Assembly: GCA_039602395.1 (NCBI GenBank)
Contig: JBCNJP010000228.1
Location: 1 to 64,000 of the forward strand
Direction of reading: 5' to 3'
Origin: Deinandra increscens subsp. villosa
Taxonomy: Eukaryota > Streptophyta > Magnoliopsida > Asterales > Asteraceae
DNA length: 64,000 nt
Part shown: in pieces, positions 23,065 through 32,722 of the stretch
How positions within the stretch are numbered: the first letter of the stretch is position 1
Layout of the letters: every line of letters begins with the position of its first letter
Position numbers and translations under genes: made by a program
Notes under the pieces: model-generated
Seen by the model: only the letters and a program-made list of their open reading frames with translations
Told to the model about the DNA's origin: nothing
Database searches by the model: none

Positions 23065-24412
23065 TCCGTTTCAGTTGATGACTTTTGATTTCGTTTATGT
23101 TTTCATTTGTTTTTCTGCTTTTTAGGGGAGATATATGGAAAAATACAAAAAAATTAGTGTGATTTCTTGTATTCAATATGAAAAAGCATAAAAAATGGAA
23201 AATTCAAAATTGAGAAATGTGATCCAACCCCATGAGAAATGATAGTACATCAGTGAATGTTACTGACCATGGATAAATTAGATTGAAAGGCTGTAGGTTC
23301 TTGCTTGTTTAATTGAATGTGCCAATCATATCTGATACATATTAGTATGATATAAATATAAAGTTGGCCTGAGATTTGTGGTGAAACATGATTCTTGTGT
23401 TTGTGTAATACTGATTATAGCTGAAAAATACAAAAATAGAATAAATAAGTGTTCTAGTGTATCCATGCTTTCTTTTGAAAGATTTAAACTTGTTTGATTT
23501 TCTTTATTTTGTCAAACGACCGGACTTTCTCTGCATATCGAAAGATCGACATGATTGTTGTTCGTTTGATATTCTGCTTTATTTTTCTTGGTGTTTCGTA
23601 TAATTCATCGGGCTTTCTCTGTGTATACGGAGTATCGACCTCATTGCTGTTGAATTATACAATTTCAACTTGTTTTGATTTCTTATTTTCCTAAACAATC
23701 TGACTTTCTCTGCGTGCTCACAAGGCCGACCTGATTGTTGTTTGTTTAGGGTTCTGCTTTCTTTTTGCATGAACACTATGAACAACTTATATCTGTGAAT
23801 ACATTCTGTGGTGAATAAAAAAAATTCAAAAATATCATAAGTCAGATAATCAATTACTTGAATCTATGGGTACCATGATTTCTGTGCTTGAAAAATATAC
23901 CTAATGCATATCAGAAAGCTGTAAACAATGATTTGGTTTCGCTGAAATAAACATGAACGTGTTGTATTCGTGGACAATTTGACTTGCATGCTGATTAGAT
24001 TGAAATTGAAATGTGTTAAGTGCATATCACTGATATGATCTCATGTTGCGATCTTTCTCACAAAAACATAATTTATCGCATTTACATTGTTGATTTTCTG
24101 TTGATTCATTGTTTTTTGAAAATCTCAAAAAGATTTTTGGTGTTTTTTAGCATAAATTTGAAAAATCAAAAAGATTTTAGTGTATTTTGATATGAAGTTG
24201 CTAAAATACAAAATGATTTTGCTTCTGAGTTATTTTTGATCAACTGAATATCGCAATGGCAAGTTTCTTGTTATTTGAACCACAGTCGTAGCATACATCA
24301 GCTCATCATCATCAAAATGTGCAACATTGGAAAAATTTATGATTTTTGGTTACACAATGACAAATCTGCAAAGTTGGAGGGTTAAAATTGAAAAAATCGT
24401 CATTGATATGCA
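23065..24412 (+). other. E1 non-coding spacer between pol and ORF3
   Basis: 1.35 kb without ORFs. It contains an internal purine tract (TTTTAGGGGAGATATATGG near 23121), the three-hairpin module (23511-23749) and A/T-rich sequence with repeated CAAAAAGATTTT phrases (24110-24230). The same order of elements recurs after gag in the gag-only copies. Confidence 0.75.
23511..23749 (+). ncRNA. Three-hairpin RNA module, E1 copy
   Basis: Three tandem units of about 60 bases. Outer stems are GTCAAACGA/TCGTTTGAT (23511-23519, 23562-23570), GTATAATTCA/TGAATTATAC (23598-23607, 23651-23660) and CTAAACAA/TTGTTTAG (23691-23698, 23742-23749). Each encloses a conserved GACTTTCTCTG strand and a small apical hairpin closed by CG pairs, with ATCGAAAGAT, ATACGGAGTAT or GCTCACAAGGC at the tip, followed by ACCTGATTGTTG. 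The stems differ in sequence but all pair, which points to selection for structure. The role is unknown; no protein frame spans it. Confidence 0.7.
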
Positions 24413-24501
24413 CGTACCAAAGTGATATGTGGGGTGGTACGCCCGTACCACATGGTACGCTGGGCCGGACCACCAGGCTATAAAAGGGTTCAGGTGGTAC
24501 G
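24413..24501 (+). promoter_or_regulatory. Putative internal promoter for ORF3
   Basis: CGTACC (24413, 24444) and GGTACG (24436, 24454, 24496) words surround TATAAAAGG at 24479-24487. This copies the arrangement in U3 of the LTR. A leader of about 680 bases follows, with a second GGTACG cluster, and then the ORF3 ATG at 25165. A strong splice donor (ACAG|GTAGGT at about 24626) suggests the leader may be spliced. Promoter function is inferred. Confidence 0.5.
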
Positions 24502-25164
24502 CCTAATTCATAACTCACGTAACACTTTCAAAATCCTCTTCAAAATCCCTAACACCGCCGTACCTGTTTTTCACTGACTTCTCGAGATATAACAAACCTC
24601 TGCTTGAATTTTTTGTTGCTACAGGTAGGTATTGGATTTGCGCATCTGGTGATGGTCTTGGATTTCATTTTCATCTACAAAATCTCATTAAATTAGGGTT
24701 TTAAGTTCTGGTTTTTCGCAAAACAGAATACTTGGTTGGTTCAGTCGGTTAAAATGTATCTCGATCAATTTTAAACACATGATTAGAGTCGGTTTTTGTT
24801 ATAGATCATAACCTCAATGCTTGATTTCGTGTTAAACACGATTTTTGGACTCAAATTCACAAATGACTGTTCGGTAACTGTTCTACCGTCGTACCAAGTG
24901 GTACGCGCGTACTAGATTTGGTACATGGTCCAAAAGTGGTACGCGGGTGGTACGTTGGAATTTTTGGTACGCAGTCAATGATATTTGGTACGTCCGTACC
25001 AGATTGGTCCGTATGACCAAAGTGGTACGTGATGTGGTACGCCGACTTGGTTTTTGTCAAAAGTCAAAAGTTTAAGCGTTTCGAGTTGAATTAGAGTCAA
25101 TTGATAGCATTTTTTATTATTCATTACAAATTTAACGTGACTTACTTTTGTGAATTTTTCAAAA
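24502..25164 (+). promoter_or_regulatory. ORF3 leader with GGTACG cluster
   Basis: The first half is pyrimidine-rich and leader-like. 24888-25043 holds about nine GGTACG/CGTACC words on both strands. The arrangement mirrors the gag leader (10919-11222). Confidence 0.55.
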
Positions 25165-26722
25165 ATGGCAACTGAATTACAATCAAACGATGAACACAAT
25201 ATCTGTGCATATCTCGGTGCATCTGCAAGGTGGAGACCACATTTTGGGGGGATCTTTGAGTTTATGCAAAGATCAAGAATTTTCTATGCTGCAACACATG
25301 AGTGTACGCCATATAAGGATATTCTAAATACCTTTTGGCATGAAGCTCAAGTGGCTTGTTTGGTTGTTCCTCCAGTGATAAGATCAAGGGTTCACGAGAC
25401 TAATATTGTCTTTTCAGAGGAAGATATTCGTTGAGTGTTACAATTCAACGACAATGTTGATTATCCTATTGAATTTGATGAACCTGATCTGGTTGGTTTA
25501 CTTCGAAGAATCAAGTATGATGGAAACATAACTAACAAATGGTTCGTCAAAGCCAATCTGTCTCCTCCTTACAAGTATTTGATGCACGTGATTATTAGAT
25601 GCTTTCGAAACAGACTGAGAGGGCATGAAGAATTTGATATGAGAGTTCTTTCCTTCTTTACAGCCCTGGTTATGAACAGACACTTCAACTATTCTGGATC
25701 GATTTTCGCGTACATGAAAGAAAACATCACTGTGAAGCAAAAGAAAAGTTTGATGTATCCTAGATTCGTTCAAATGATTTTTTATGCTGATTATCTGAAT
25801 CTTCCGAAGAATGCAAATTCTATTCTGATTTTGAAGCATATGAATCAAGTAGCTGTCGGGCAATTACCAGTCTATCAGAAAAGAAAAGGGGCGAATGTAC
25901 CTCCACCGGTGAAGAGATTGATAGGTCACCTTGCCAATCCAAACTATGTGGCTCCTGAAAGTGGTGCACCTCGACATGATAGTTCCAATGATGAATTAGA
26001 ATATGACAACAAGGGTAATCTGATTGAAGATGATGAAAATTCAGATGAAGATGAACCAGTAAACCAAGAACCGAATGTGCAAGAACCAGTAATCCAAGAA
26101 CCTGTCCCGTAACAAAATCAAGAGCAAGTTTAAGAGTTGAACCTGAAGGTGTTAATGTTCAGGATGATGAGATGATGAATGATGCTGATGTTTATGATAA
26201 AGATGATGATGCTAGTTCGTCTGAACTGAATCAGATCTTGGTGATTATATCTCAATTACACTTAATTCCAGAAATGTGTCAGTACGAAAAGGTTCCAAGA
26301 AACACATTGATTATCTGTAGTCCAGAAATGAAGATACTTCTATGTATGAAAACATATCAAAATAGTCTGCTGATAGAGATTCTGATGATGATCCATAATA
26401 TACTCATGCTATGGAGGAATCAGTGACAAAGATTGTGGCTGCTGACAAAGGAAACGCCCCAAGGCAGTATACTGGCAAGAGAATAAAACATGTGTCTAGA
26501 CCAAAGATGTTGGTGCAAAGGGGATCTTTCTTTGCTGATGCGAGAAAATCTGGTATTAGCAGTCCGCCTAGCAAGAAGCAAAAAGTTGCTGATAAACAGT
26601 CTTCAGTTCCAAATCAACCAACCACATCCACTGTTGGTGTGCAACGTTCTGGTGCTCCACCAGCGAGAAAGATAATTATCAAAACCTCATCAAGTTCTGA
26701 TTCTACCACGTCTACTACTGCT
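25165..26722 (+). pseudogene. E1 ORF3 (env-position protein), N-terminal part
   Basis: It starts M-A-T-E-L-Q-S at 25165 and is open except for one in-frame TGA (25432-25434) up to 26112, then continues in two other frames to the insertion at 26723. The first 230 residues resemble a family I recall from Asteraceae copia elements: R-S-R-I-F-Y-A ... near the start, then a globular region with M-Y-P-R-F-V-Q-M-I-F. An acidic linker (D-E-D-E-P-V-N-Q-E-P) and a basic Ser/Thr-rich stretch follow. I see no signal peptide or membrane segment in this part, so an envelope role is not supported. SIRE-type elements carry an extra ORF in this position. The function is unknown. Confidence 0.7.
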
Positions 26723-26996
26723 CCGTACCATATAGTGAGCCGTACCAGATGGTACGGGCATACCAAATGATCCGCAGGTGGTACGCTGGCCAGAACTAAG
26801 TGACTATAAATGGTTCGTGTTAGAGAGAGTCTAACAAGTTCTGTCATTTCCAATACTCTTAACTGTGTGTAACTGAGTGTGTTTCTCTCTCTAGCTTGTA
26901 TCTCTAAGTGAATCAATAAAGAAAAGCTTTATTTACTTGTTTGTGTTTCTCCGATTACCGAATCATGCAGTAGTAAGATCCTCCAGTGGTTTTACA
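26723..26996 (+). repeat. LTR A, 5'-truncated
   Basis: Homology to LTRs B and C begins at CCGTACCATAT (26723). The first ~85 bases, including TGTTAGAGC, are missing. The TATAAATG box near 26805 and the end TTTTACA are kept. It is followed by the primer-binding site TGGTATCAGAGC at 26999-27010. Confidence 0.85.
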
Positions 26997-27636
26997 AGTG
27001 GTATCAGAGCATTTAGTTGCTCTACTCCTGTGATTTTGGTAAATTTTTGAATTCTAGAGTGAGAAAGTGTGGGTTTTCTTCATTTTTCATCAAATTCTTC
27101 CAAATCCGAGTGTTTCCGAGGTAAAAAAAATGATTTTTGAGTGTTCCTAGTGAGTTTTCGCACCTTTTTGAAGCAAATTCCAGTCGAAATTCGTGAAAAT
27201 TCGTCGAATTCAGCGTGGTACGTTTCTGGTCCGCCTCAAGAACATCTGGTCCGCCGCTGGTCCGCTAGGCAATCTTCAAATCTGGTTCGTGGCAGTTATT
27301 TTCTAGTCCGCTGAATTCTGGTCCGCTGAATTCTGGTCCACCGTACCAATTCTGGACCGTTGAATTCTGGTCCGCTGAATTCTGGTCCGCCGTACCATTT
27401 TGGTCCGCCGTACCAATTCTGGTCCGCTGAATTCTGGTCTGCTGAATCTGGTCCGCTGGCAGTTTCTTAAAAGTGTCATAACTTTTGCATCGGAAATCTC
27501 TATGAGAGCCATAAGTACTAAATCGATCGTCTCGACGAGCTCTACGTTGTTCGTTCAAAGTTGACCTTCAAAATCAAATTCTAACATCTTCGTTTTCAAG
27601 TTTGAAGTTTTGACGTTCGATTTCACCGATTTCAAA
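26997..27636 (+). promoter_or_regulatory. Leader of gag-only copy 1, GGTCCGCTGAATT repeats
   Basis: After the primer-binding site comes 200 bases of simple leader, then a cluster at 27214-27466. There CTGGTCCGCTGAATT or CTGGTCCGCCGTACCA units follow one another about a dozen times. GGTCCG and GGTACG are one-base variants of the words in the LTR. No ORF of interest lies here. Confidence 0.7.
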
Positions 27637-27825
27637 ATGAAAGATTTTGATGCATTCGTTGCGGATCATCGTCAGAATGTGCCAAAATTGATGAAGTGTG
27701 AGGATTATCCGAGTTGGGTAATGAAATTTAAAACATATCTTGATACCGTGGATAAAGATTTGTGAATTCCGATCAATCAGCTATATGTCTATCCAACTAA
27801 TTCTCATGGAGATCCCATATGGCAA

Positions 27826-30096
27826 ATGGATCTTTCAAATGCAGAAAAGAAGCAGTATGAAAATAAAAAGAAGACATATGCATTTTTAAAGTTGGCAATA
27901 TCAACTGAGTTGTTTGTGTATTTTAAGGATTGTTGGAGATCAAATGTATCGTGGGACAATCTGAAAATAATATGTGAATATCACAATATGCAACTTAATC
28001 GGAATTCAAGGTCAAACAAGAGTTCTAACGGTGAGATTGAAGAGTTAGAAAAGAAGCTGACAAAGTTGACCGAAGAAAATTGTATTCTGATAAAAGAGTT
28101 GGAGAAATGGAAGAAGAATGCTACAGAAATATCCGATTCTTCAAAGATACTAGATTTGATGACAAAATTTTCTCGTATGGTTGATAAATGTGAAGTGATT
28201 TCACATAAAAAGAAGAAAATTCGGGATTTGTTTACTGATTCCCATTTCTTAAGTGATGAAAGTCACAAGAAAGAAAAAGAATGTGCTCAGAATAAAGCTA
28301 TTGTGAAAGAATCGAAATTTCAAATTGAAATTGAGGATTTAAAGAAAACAATCGACAAATTGCTGATTAAGAATGAAAAGTTATCAAAAGAAGTTGGTGA
28401 AGATAAACAACAAATTTTGAAGTTACAAAATGAAAACGCAGAGGTGGTTAGAAATGCTGAAAAATGGGAGCACGAAGCAAAAGATGCTATTGGAGATTTT
28501 GATGCTTTGTTTAAGAAATCAACAGCAAGAATAGAATCGCTTAAGCAATCTTATGATGAACTTAAGAAAGAGTTTGATAAAGTTACTGCTTCAGAAAATC
28601 ATCATCAATTGGTACATTCTGAATTACAAGACAAAGTCATACGTTTGAAAAAGGAAAATCAGTTGTTGACAAGGAATATTGAGATTCATGAGGGAAGAGT
28701 GAAGAAAATTACACAAGAAGTGTATGATGCTCATGATAAAATGAGGACAGAAAAATTCTTATCAAACAGAGCTTCAGAAAAGTTAATTGATTCAGAAAAA
28801 GCATTGGGTGAAGCTCAAAAGAAGATATCAGATTTAAATGTTGAGGTTTTGGATCTTAAAAGACAGTTGAATAATCTGATGAATTCACATTTATTCACCA
28901 GTTACTTATGCAATGATGAGAATTTCAAGAAAGTGTTTGGAGGCAAAGAATACAATCTAATTCCACATCCTGTTATTCAATCTGATCCTTTAGGTGATCC
29001 CATGTCTTCTGATGAAATTGGCGATTATTCTGAATTTGTCACTGAGAAATCTGAAAAGAAGAAAACTCAGTCATCTAACAAGAAAGAAGAGACTAAGCCA
29101 AAAGGTGAGAATACACCTGACAAATTTGTGTCTGGTGATCCTAGATTAGATGATGGATCAATTATTGTTGGAAAAATGGCTGAGCAAGATGAAAAGAAGT
29201 TTTCTGAAGAAAAAGTTGTTGTAGACTTGGTTGAGACTAATAATTTAAAGGGAATTAAAGCTTCGTTTAATCAAGCTACTAAATCTGGCCATGTTAGTTC
29301 TCAAGTTGATTTATCAAAGCTACCAGGTTACAAACAGTCTGGTTTGGGTAGTGGGAACAAGAATTTTGAGAAGAAAGACAAGAAGAACATGCCCAAGAAA
29401 GCTCCAAAAGAAAAGAAAGATACAAATCTTGATCAAATTTATCATTTGGCTCAGGTTTTCATATCAACAATGGAGAAAGGATTCGGGAGTCAACAATCAA
29501 AGAAAGATTTGACGAAGAAGATTTTCACAAATCTGTCTCAAGCTAGTCACAGAGATCCTGGTTGGTCTTCTTCAGGCTCAAATCCTACTCCTCAAAGTCC
29601 AACATCCAAATGGGTGCATAAGAATCGGTTTCAACCATTTGATGATTTTTTTGATTCTTTTGATTCTGATGATATGTGTCATACAGTTCAGGACAAACGA
29701 ACACCGAAACGATCATATCGTTTGTGCTATCAATGTCGCCGACCAGGCCACATGGCACATGATTGTCCTGAAAATGCAAAAAGAACTTTTTCTAACAAAT
29801 CTGTCACATTTATTGATGAATCAGGCAGAGTTTTTACTGAGTCCACATCCACATCTTTTAAATCTTCAAAGAAACAATTTTGTAAATATGATTCAAGCAT
29901 GGATAGATCATCCACTGGAATTGACTCCTTAAAAACAGTAAAACAAAAAATGCAGTGGCGACCTAAGCTGGTCACCAAGGGTGCAAATGAATTTATAGAA
30001 GACATTGGTCGACCAGAAGCTGTGTGCTTCGGGTCATTTGAGTACTATTTTTTTACAAAACCAGTGTGCATGTACTTCCAGAAGACCCGTTGGTGA
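27826..30096 (+). CDS. Gag of gag-only copia copy 1
   Basis: An open frame of 756 codons. The ancestral start is probably ATG 27637, in the same frame: the first 42 codons are the copia gag N-terminus (L-M-K-C-E-D-Y-P-S-W), then comes one TGA at 27763-27765 where relatives have Trp, and the frame is open again. The protein has a gag core, a long coiled coil (about residues 60-370 of the open frame, rich in E/K/L), an acidic-basic linker, and one canonical zinc knuckle C-x2-C-x4-H-x4-C at 29725-29766. It ends shortly after W-R-P-K-L-V-T-K, the point where E1 continues into protease. The particle role is inferred from family. It is the most intact gag of this group in the window. Confidence 0.85.
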   Translation: MDLSNAEKKQYENKKKTYAFLKLAISTELFVYFKDCWRSNVSWDNLKIICEYHNMQLNRNSRSNKSSNGEIEELEKKLTKLTEENCILIKELEKWKKNATEISDSSKILDLMTKFSRMVDKCEVISHKKKKIRDLFTDSHFLSDESHKKEKECAQNKAIVKESKFQIEIEDLKKTIDKLLIKNEKLSKEVGEDKQQILKLQNENAEVVRNAEKWEHEAKDAIGDFDALFKKSTARIESLKQSYDELKKEFDKVTASENHHQLVHSELQDKVIRLKKENQLLTRNIEIHEGRVKKITQEVYDAHDKMRTEKFLSNRASEKLIDSEKALGEAQKKISDLNVEVLDLKRQLNNLMNSHLFTSYLCNDENFKKVFGGKEYNLIPHPVIQSDPLGDPMSSDEIGDYSEFVTEKSEKKKTQSSNKKEETKPKGENTPDKFVSGDPRLDDGSIIVGKMAEQDEKKFSEEKVVVDLVETNNLKGIKASFNQATKSGHVSSQVDLSKLPGYKQSGLGSGNKNFEKKDKKNMPKKAPKEKKDTNLDQIYHLAQVFISTMEKGFGSQQSKKDLTKKIFTNLSQASHRDPGWSSSGSNPTPQSPTSKWVHKNRFQPFDDFFDSFDSDDMCHTVQDKRTPKRSYRLCYQCRRPGHMAHDCPENAKRTFSNKSVTFIDESGRVFTESTSTSFKSSKKQFCKYDSSMDRSSTGIDSLKTVKQKMQWRPKLVTKGANEFIEDIGRPEAVCFGSFEYYFFTKPVCMYFQKTRW

Positions 30097-31745
30097 TTGA
30101 AAAGGTTGCTGATGGAGAAGTATTCTGCGTTTTTAAGTTAAATTTCAAGTGATATCAAATTTCAAAAACTGAAATTTTTCTGAAATCTAAATCGGGAAGG
30201 TATCCATGTCGATTGGTCAATTTTCTTACTTTTACATTTCATTTGTAGTTTAAGTGGAGAAAATTGAAAAACCAAAAATAGTGTCTTTGTGTTTTTGTTA
30301 AAATGAAAATCCAAAATAGAGTTTTCATTTTAAGGGGGAGAAAAAGAGAAAAATATAAAAACAATGAAAAATGAGAAATTGATCCAATATAATTGGGAAA
30401 TGATGGTACATTGGCTTACGTGTCTGACTCATGGATAAAATAGATGAAAAAGCCATAAGATCATTGTTTGATGTGCTTGGTAGGCTCGGCATTAAATCAG
30501 AAAGTATTCAAATGTGATAAACATATTAAATACTGATGCTTGACCAAGTGGACAACATCTTGATGCATATCTCATGATATATCAAGAAAAGATATGTGAA
30601 AAAGAAAAATGAGAAGTCACTGTGTAAACATGTGTTCATTTTGCAAAGATTTAAACTTGTTTGATTTTCTTTATTTTGTCAAACGATTGGACTTTCTCTG
30701 CGTGTCCACAAGACCGACCTGATCATTGTTCGTTTGACGTTCTGCTTTATTTTCTTTGGTGTTTCGTATAACTCATCGGACTTTCTCTGCGTATACGGAA
30801 GTATCGACCTGATTGTTGTTGAGTTATATAATTTCAACTTGTTTTATTTTCTTATTTTGTTAAATCCGAGGCCTTATCTGCGTATCGAAAGATCGACCTA
30901 AAGGTAGACGATTTAACATTCTTATTTCTTTTTGCATGGAACACAGTTGACTATATCATAAATACTATCATTATGTGATTAAATCACAAATGAAATCACA
31001 AAGTGTGATATAAAAAGCAAATGCATATCTGAGTATGTCTGATAGTGTGGGGTACACTGGTCAAAGCAAATCTAATCAATACAATAATATATCCAGATGT
31101 TATGAGTATGATTGTGCCTGAGTTTAAGATGGACAAATTATACCAGCAATCGACATGACTGGTGTGCTGAAGTAATTGAAATTAAAGTATAGTTCAGCAT
31201 GTCATGATCAATATGATGCCAAGTTGTGATCTTTCTCGCAAAAGACAAAAATAGTGTGTGATTCAGTATTTCATTTCTGTATTGCATTTATGTTTCATAT
31301 CTGAAAAAAATCAAAAAGATTTTCGATGTGTTTTGATATAAAGTTTCAAAAAGCCAAAAAGATTTTGTTTCTCATTTGATTTCGACCGATCGATACAATG
31401 ATACAAAATTCAAAATTCAAAACTATATCTTGGATTCTCGAAGAGAAGTTTTGCGCCAAGATTAAATTAATTTTTCATAAAGGAAAAACAAAGTTGGGTT
31501 TCTGTCTTCTGAAATTGCAGGTTATTCTGTGTGACAAGTCTCAAGCATGGTGAAAGGGGGAGTATGTAATATCTTTCACAAGTGGATCTTGAAGTTCAAA
31601 GATTGTTCAAGATTAATCCAGCCATGCAAGCTCTCATTCTGACAAGATTTCAAGTTGATGATCGAACGCAACAGTCTTGAAGATTGAAGACGAAGTTTTG
31701 TTAGAAAGATAGATAGCTAGCTACAATACACGTTAAGGTGGAGTT
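30097..31745 (+). other. 3' non-coding region of gag-only copy 1
   Basis: No pol. Gag-like codons peter out in another frame to about 30151. The region has an internal purine tract (TTAAGGGGGAGAAAAAGAG near 30330), the hairpin module (30678-30917), a second tract GAAAGGGGGAGTATG near 31554, and an LTR-proximal tract TTAAGGTGGAGTT before LTR B. The sequence closely matches 46000-48743 and is related to 23065-24400 of E1. Confidence 0.75.
30678..30917 (+). ncRNA. Three-hairpin RNA module, gag-only copy 1
   Basis: Outer stems are GTCAAACGA/TCGTTTGAC (30678-30686, 30730-30738), GTATAACTCA/TGAGTTATAT (30766-30775, 30820-30829) and GTTAAATC/GATTTAAC (30859-30866, 30910-30917). The tips are GTC-CACAA-GAC, ATAC-GGAA-GTAT and ATC-GAAA-GAT, each extended by two CG pairs after a bulged T. 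Compared with the E1 copy, the second and third stems differ on both strands and still pair. Confidence 0.72.
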
Positions 31746-32101
31746 TGTTAGAGCATATTTATATGCTAACGTGTGTCACGTGTATTGTATCTAGACTAGA
31801 GCAATTATATGAGTCAAATAGTCACATGGTCGTACCATATGGTGAGCCGTACTAGATGGTACGGGCGTACCAAATGGTCCGCAGGTGGTACGCTGGCCAG
31901 AACTAAGTGACTATAAATAGTTCGTGTTAGAGAGAGTCTAACAAGTTCTGTCATTTCCAATACTCTTAACTGTGTGTAACTGAGTGTGTTTCTCTCTAGC
32001 TTGTATCTCTAAGTGAATCAATAAAGCAAAGCTTTATTTACTTGTTTGTGTTTCTCCGATTACCGAATCATGCAGTATTAAGATCCTCTAGTGGTTTTAC
32101 A
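31746..32101 (+). repeat. LTR B, shared middle LTR
   Basis: 356 bases, TGTTAGAGCATA to GGTTTTACA. CGTACC/GGTACG words lie at about 31831-31893 and TATAAATAG at 31912-31920; AATAAAGC is near 32020. TGGTATCAGAGC follows at 32104. It is about 96-97% identical to LTR C by eye. Confidence 0.92.
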
Positions 32102-32722
32102 AGTGGTATCAGAGCATTTGGTTGCTCTACTGCTGTGATTTTGGTAATTTTTTGAATTCTAGAGTGAGAAAGTGTGGCTATTCTTCATTTTTCATCAAAT
32201 TTTTTCATATCCGAGTGTTTCCGAGGTAAAAAATGATTTCTGAGTGTTCCTAGTGAGTTTTCGCACCTTTTTGAAGCAAATTCCAGTCCAAATTGTCGAA
32301 ATTCGTGAAAATCCGTCGAATTCAGTGTGGTACGTTTCTGGTCCGCCTCAAGAACATCTTGTCCGCCGCTGGTCCGTTAGGCAATCTTCAAATCTGCTCC
32401 GTGGCAGTTATTTTCTGGTCCGCTGAATTTTGGTTCACCGTACCATTTTGGTCCGCCGTACCAATTCTGGATCGCTGAATTCAGGTCCGCCGTACCATTT
32501 TGGTCCGCCGTACCAATTCTGGTCCGCAGAATCTGGTCCGTTGGCAGTTTCTTAAAATTGTCATAACTTTTGCATCGGAAATCGCTATGAGAGCCATAAG
32601 TACTCAAATCGATCGTCTCGACGAGCTCTACGTTGTTCGTTCAAAGTTGACCTTCAAAATCAAATTCTAACATCTTCGTTTTCAAGTTTGAAGTTTTGAC
32701 GTTCGATTTCACCGATTTCAAA
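32102..32722 (+). promoter_or_regulatory. Leader of gag-only copy 2
   Basis: Primer-binding site and leader as in copy 1. The GGTCCGC/CGTACCA repeat cluster (32324-32545) is shorter by a few units, so the cluster changes in copy number. Confidence 0.7.

Noticed and set aside
24413..25043. GGTACG words read as remains of another LTR inserted before ORF3
   Set aside because: No TG...CA ends, target duplication, primer site or purine tract is visible there, and flanking sequence is continuous with the E1 spacer. An old LTR-derived origin cannot be fully excluded.
25165..26722. Calling ORF3 a viral envelope protein
   Set aside because: The position fits, but no signal peptide, membrane anchor or glycoprotein features are visible in the readable parts.
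30678..30917. Reading the repeated GACTTTCTCTGCG units as a CRISPR-like array
   Set aside because: This is a plant nuclear locus. Only three units occur, repeats are imperfect and intervening sequence is structured and conserved between copies, unlike spacers.
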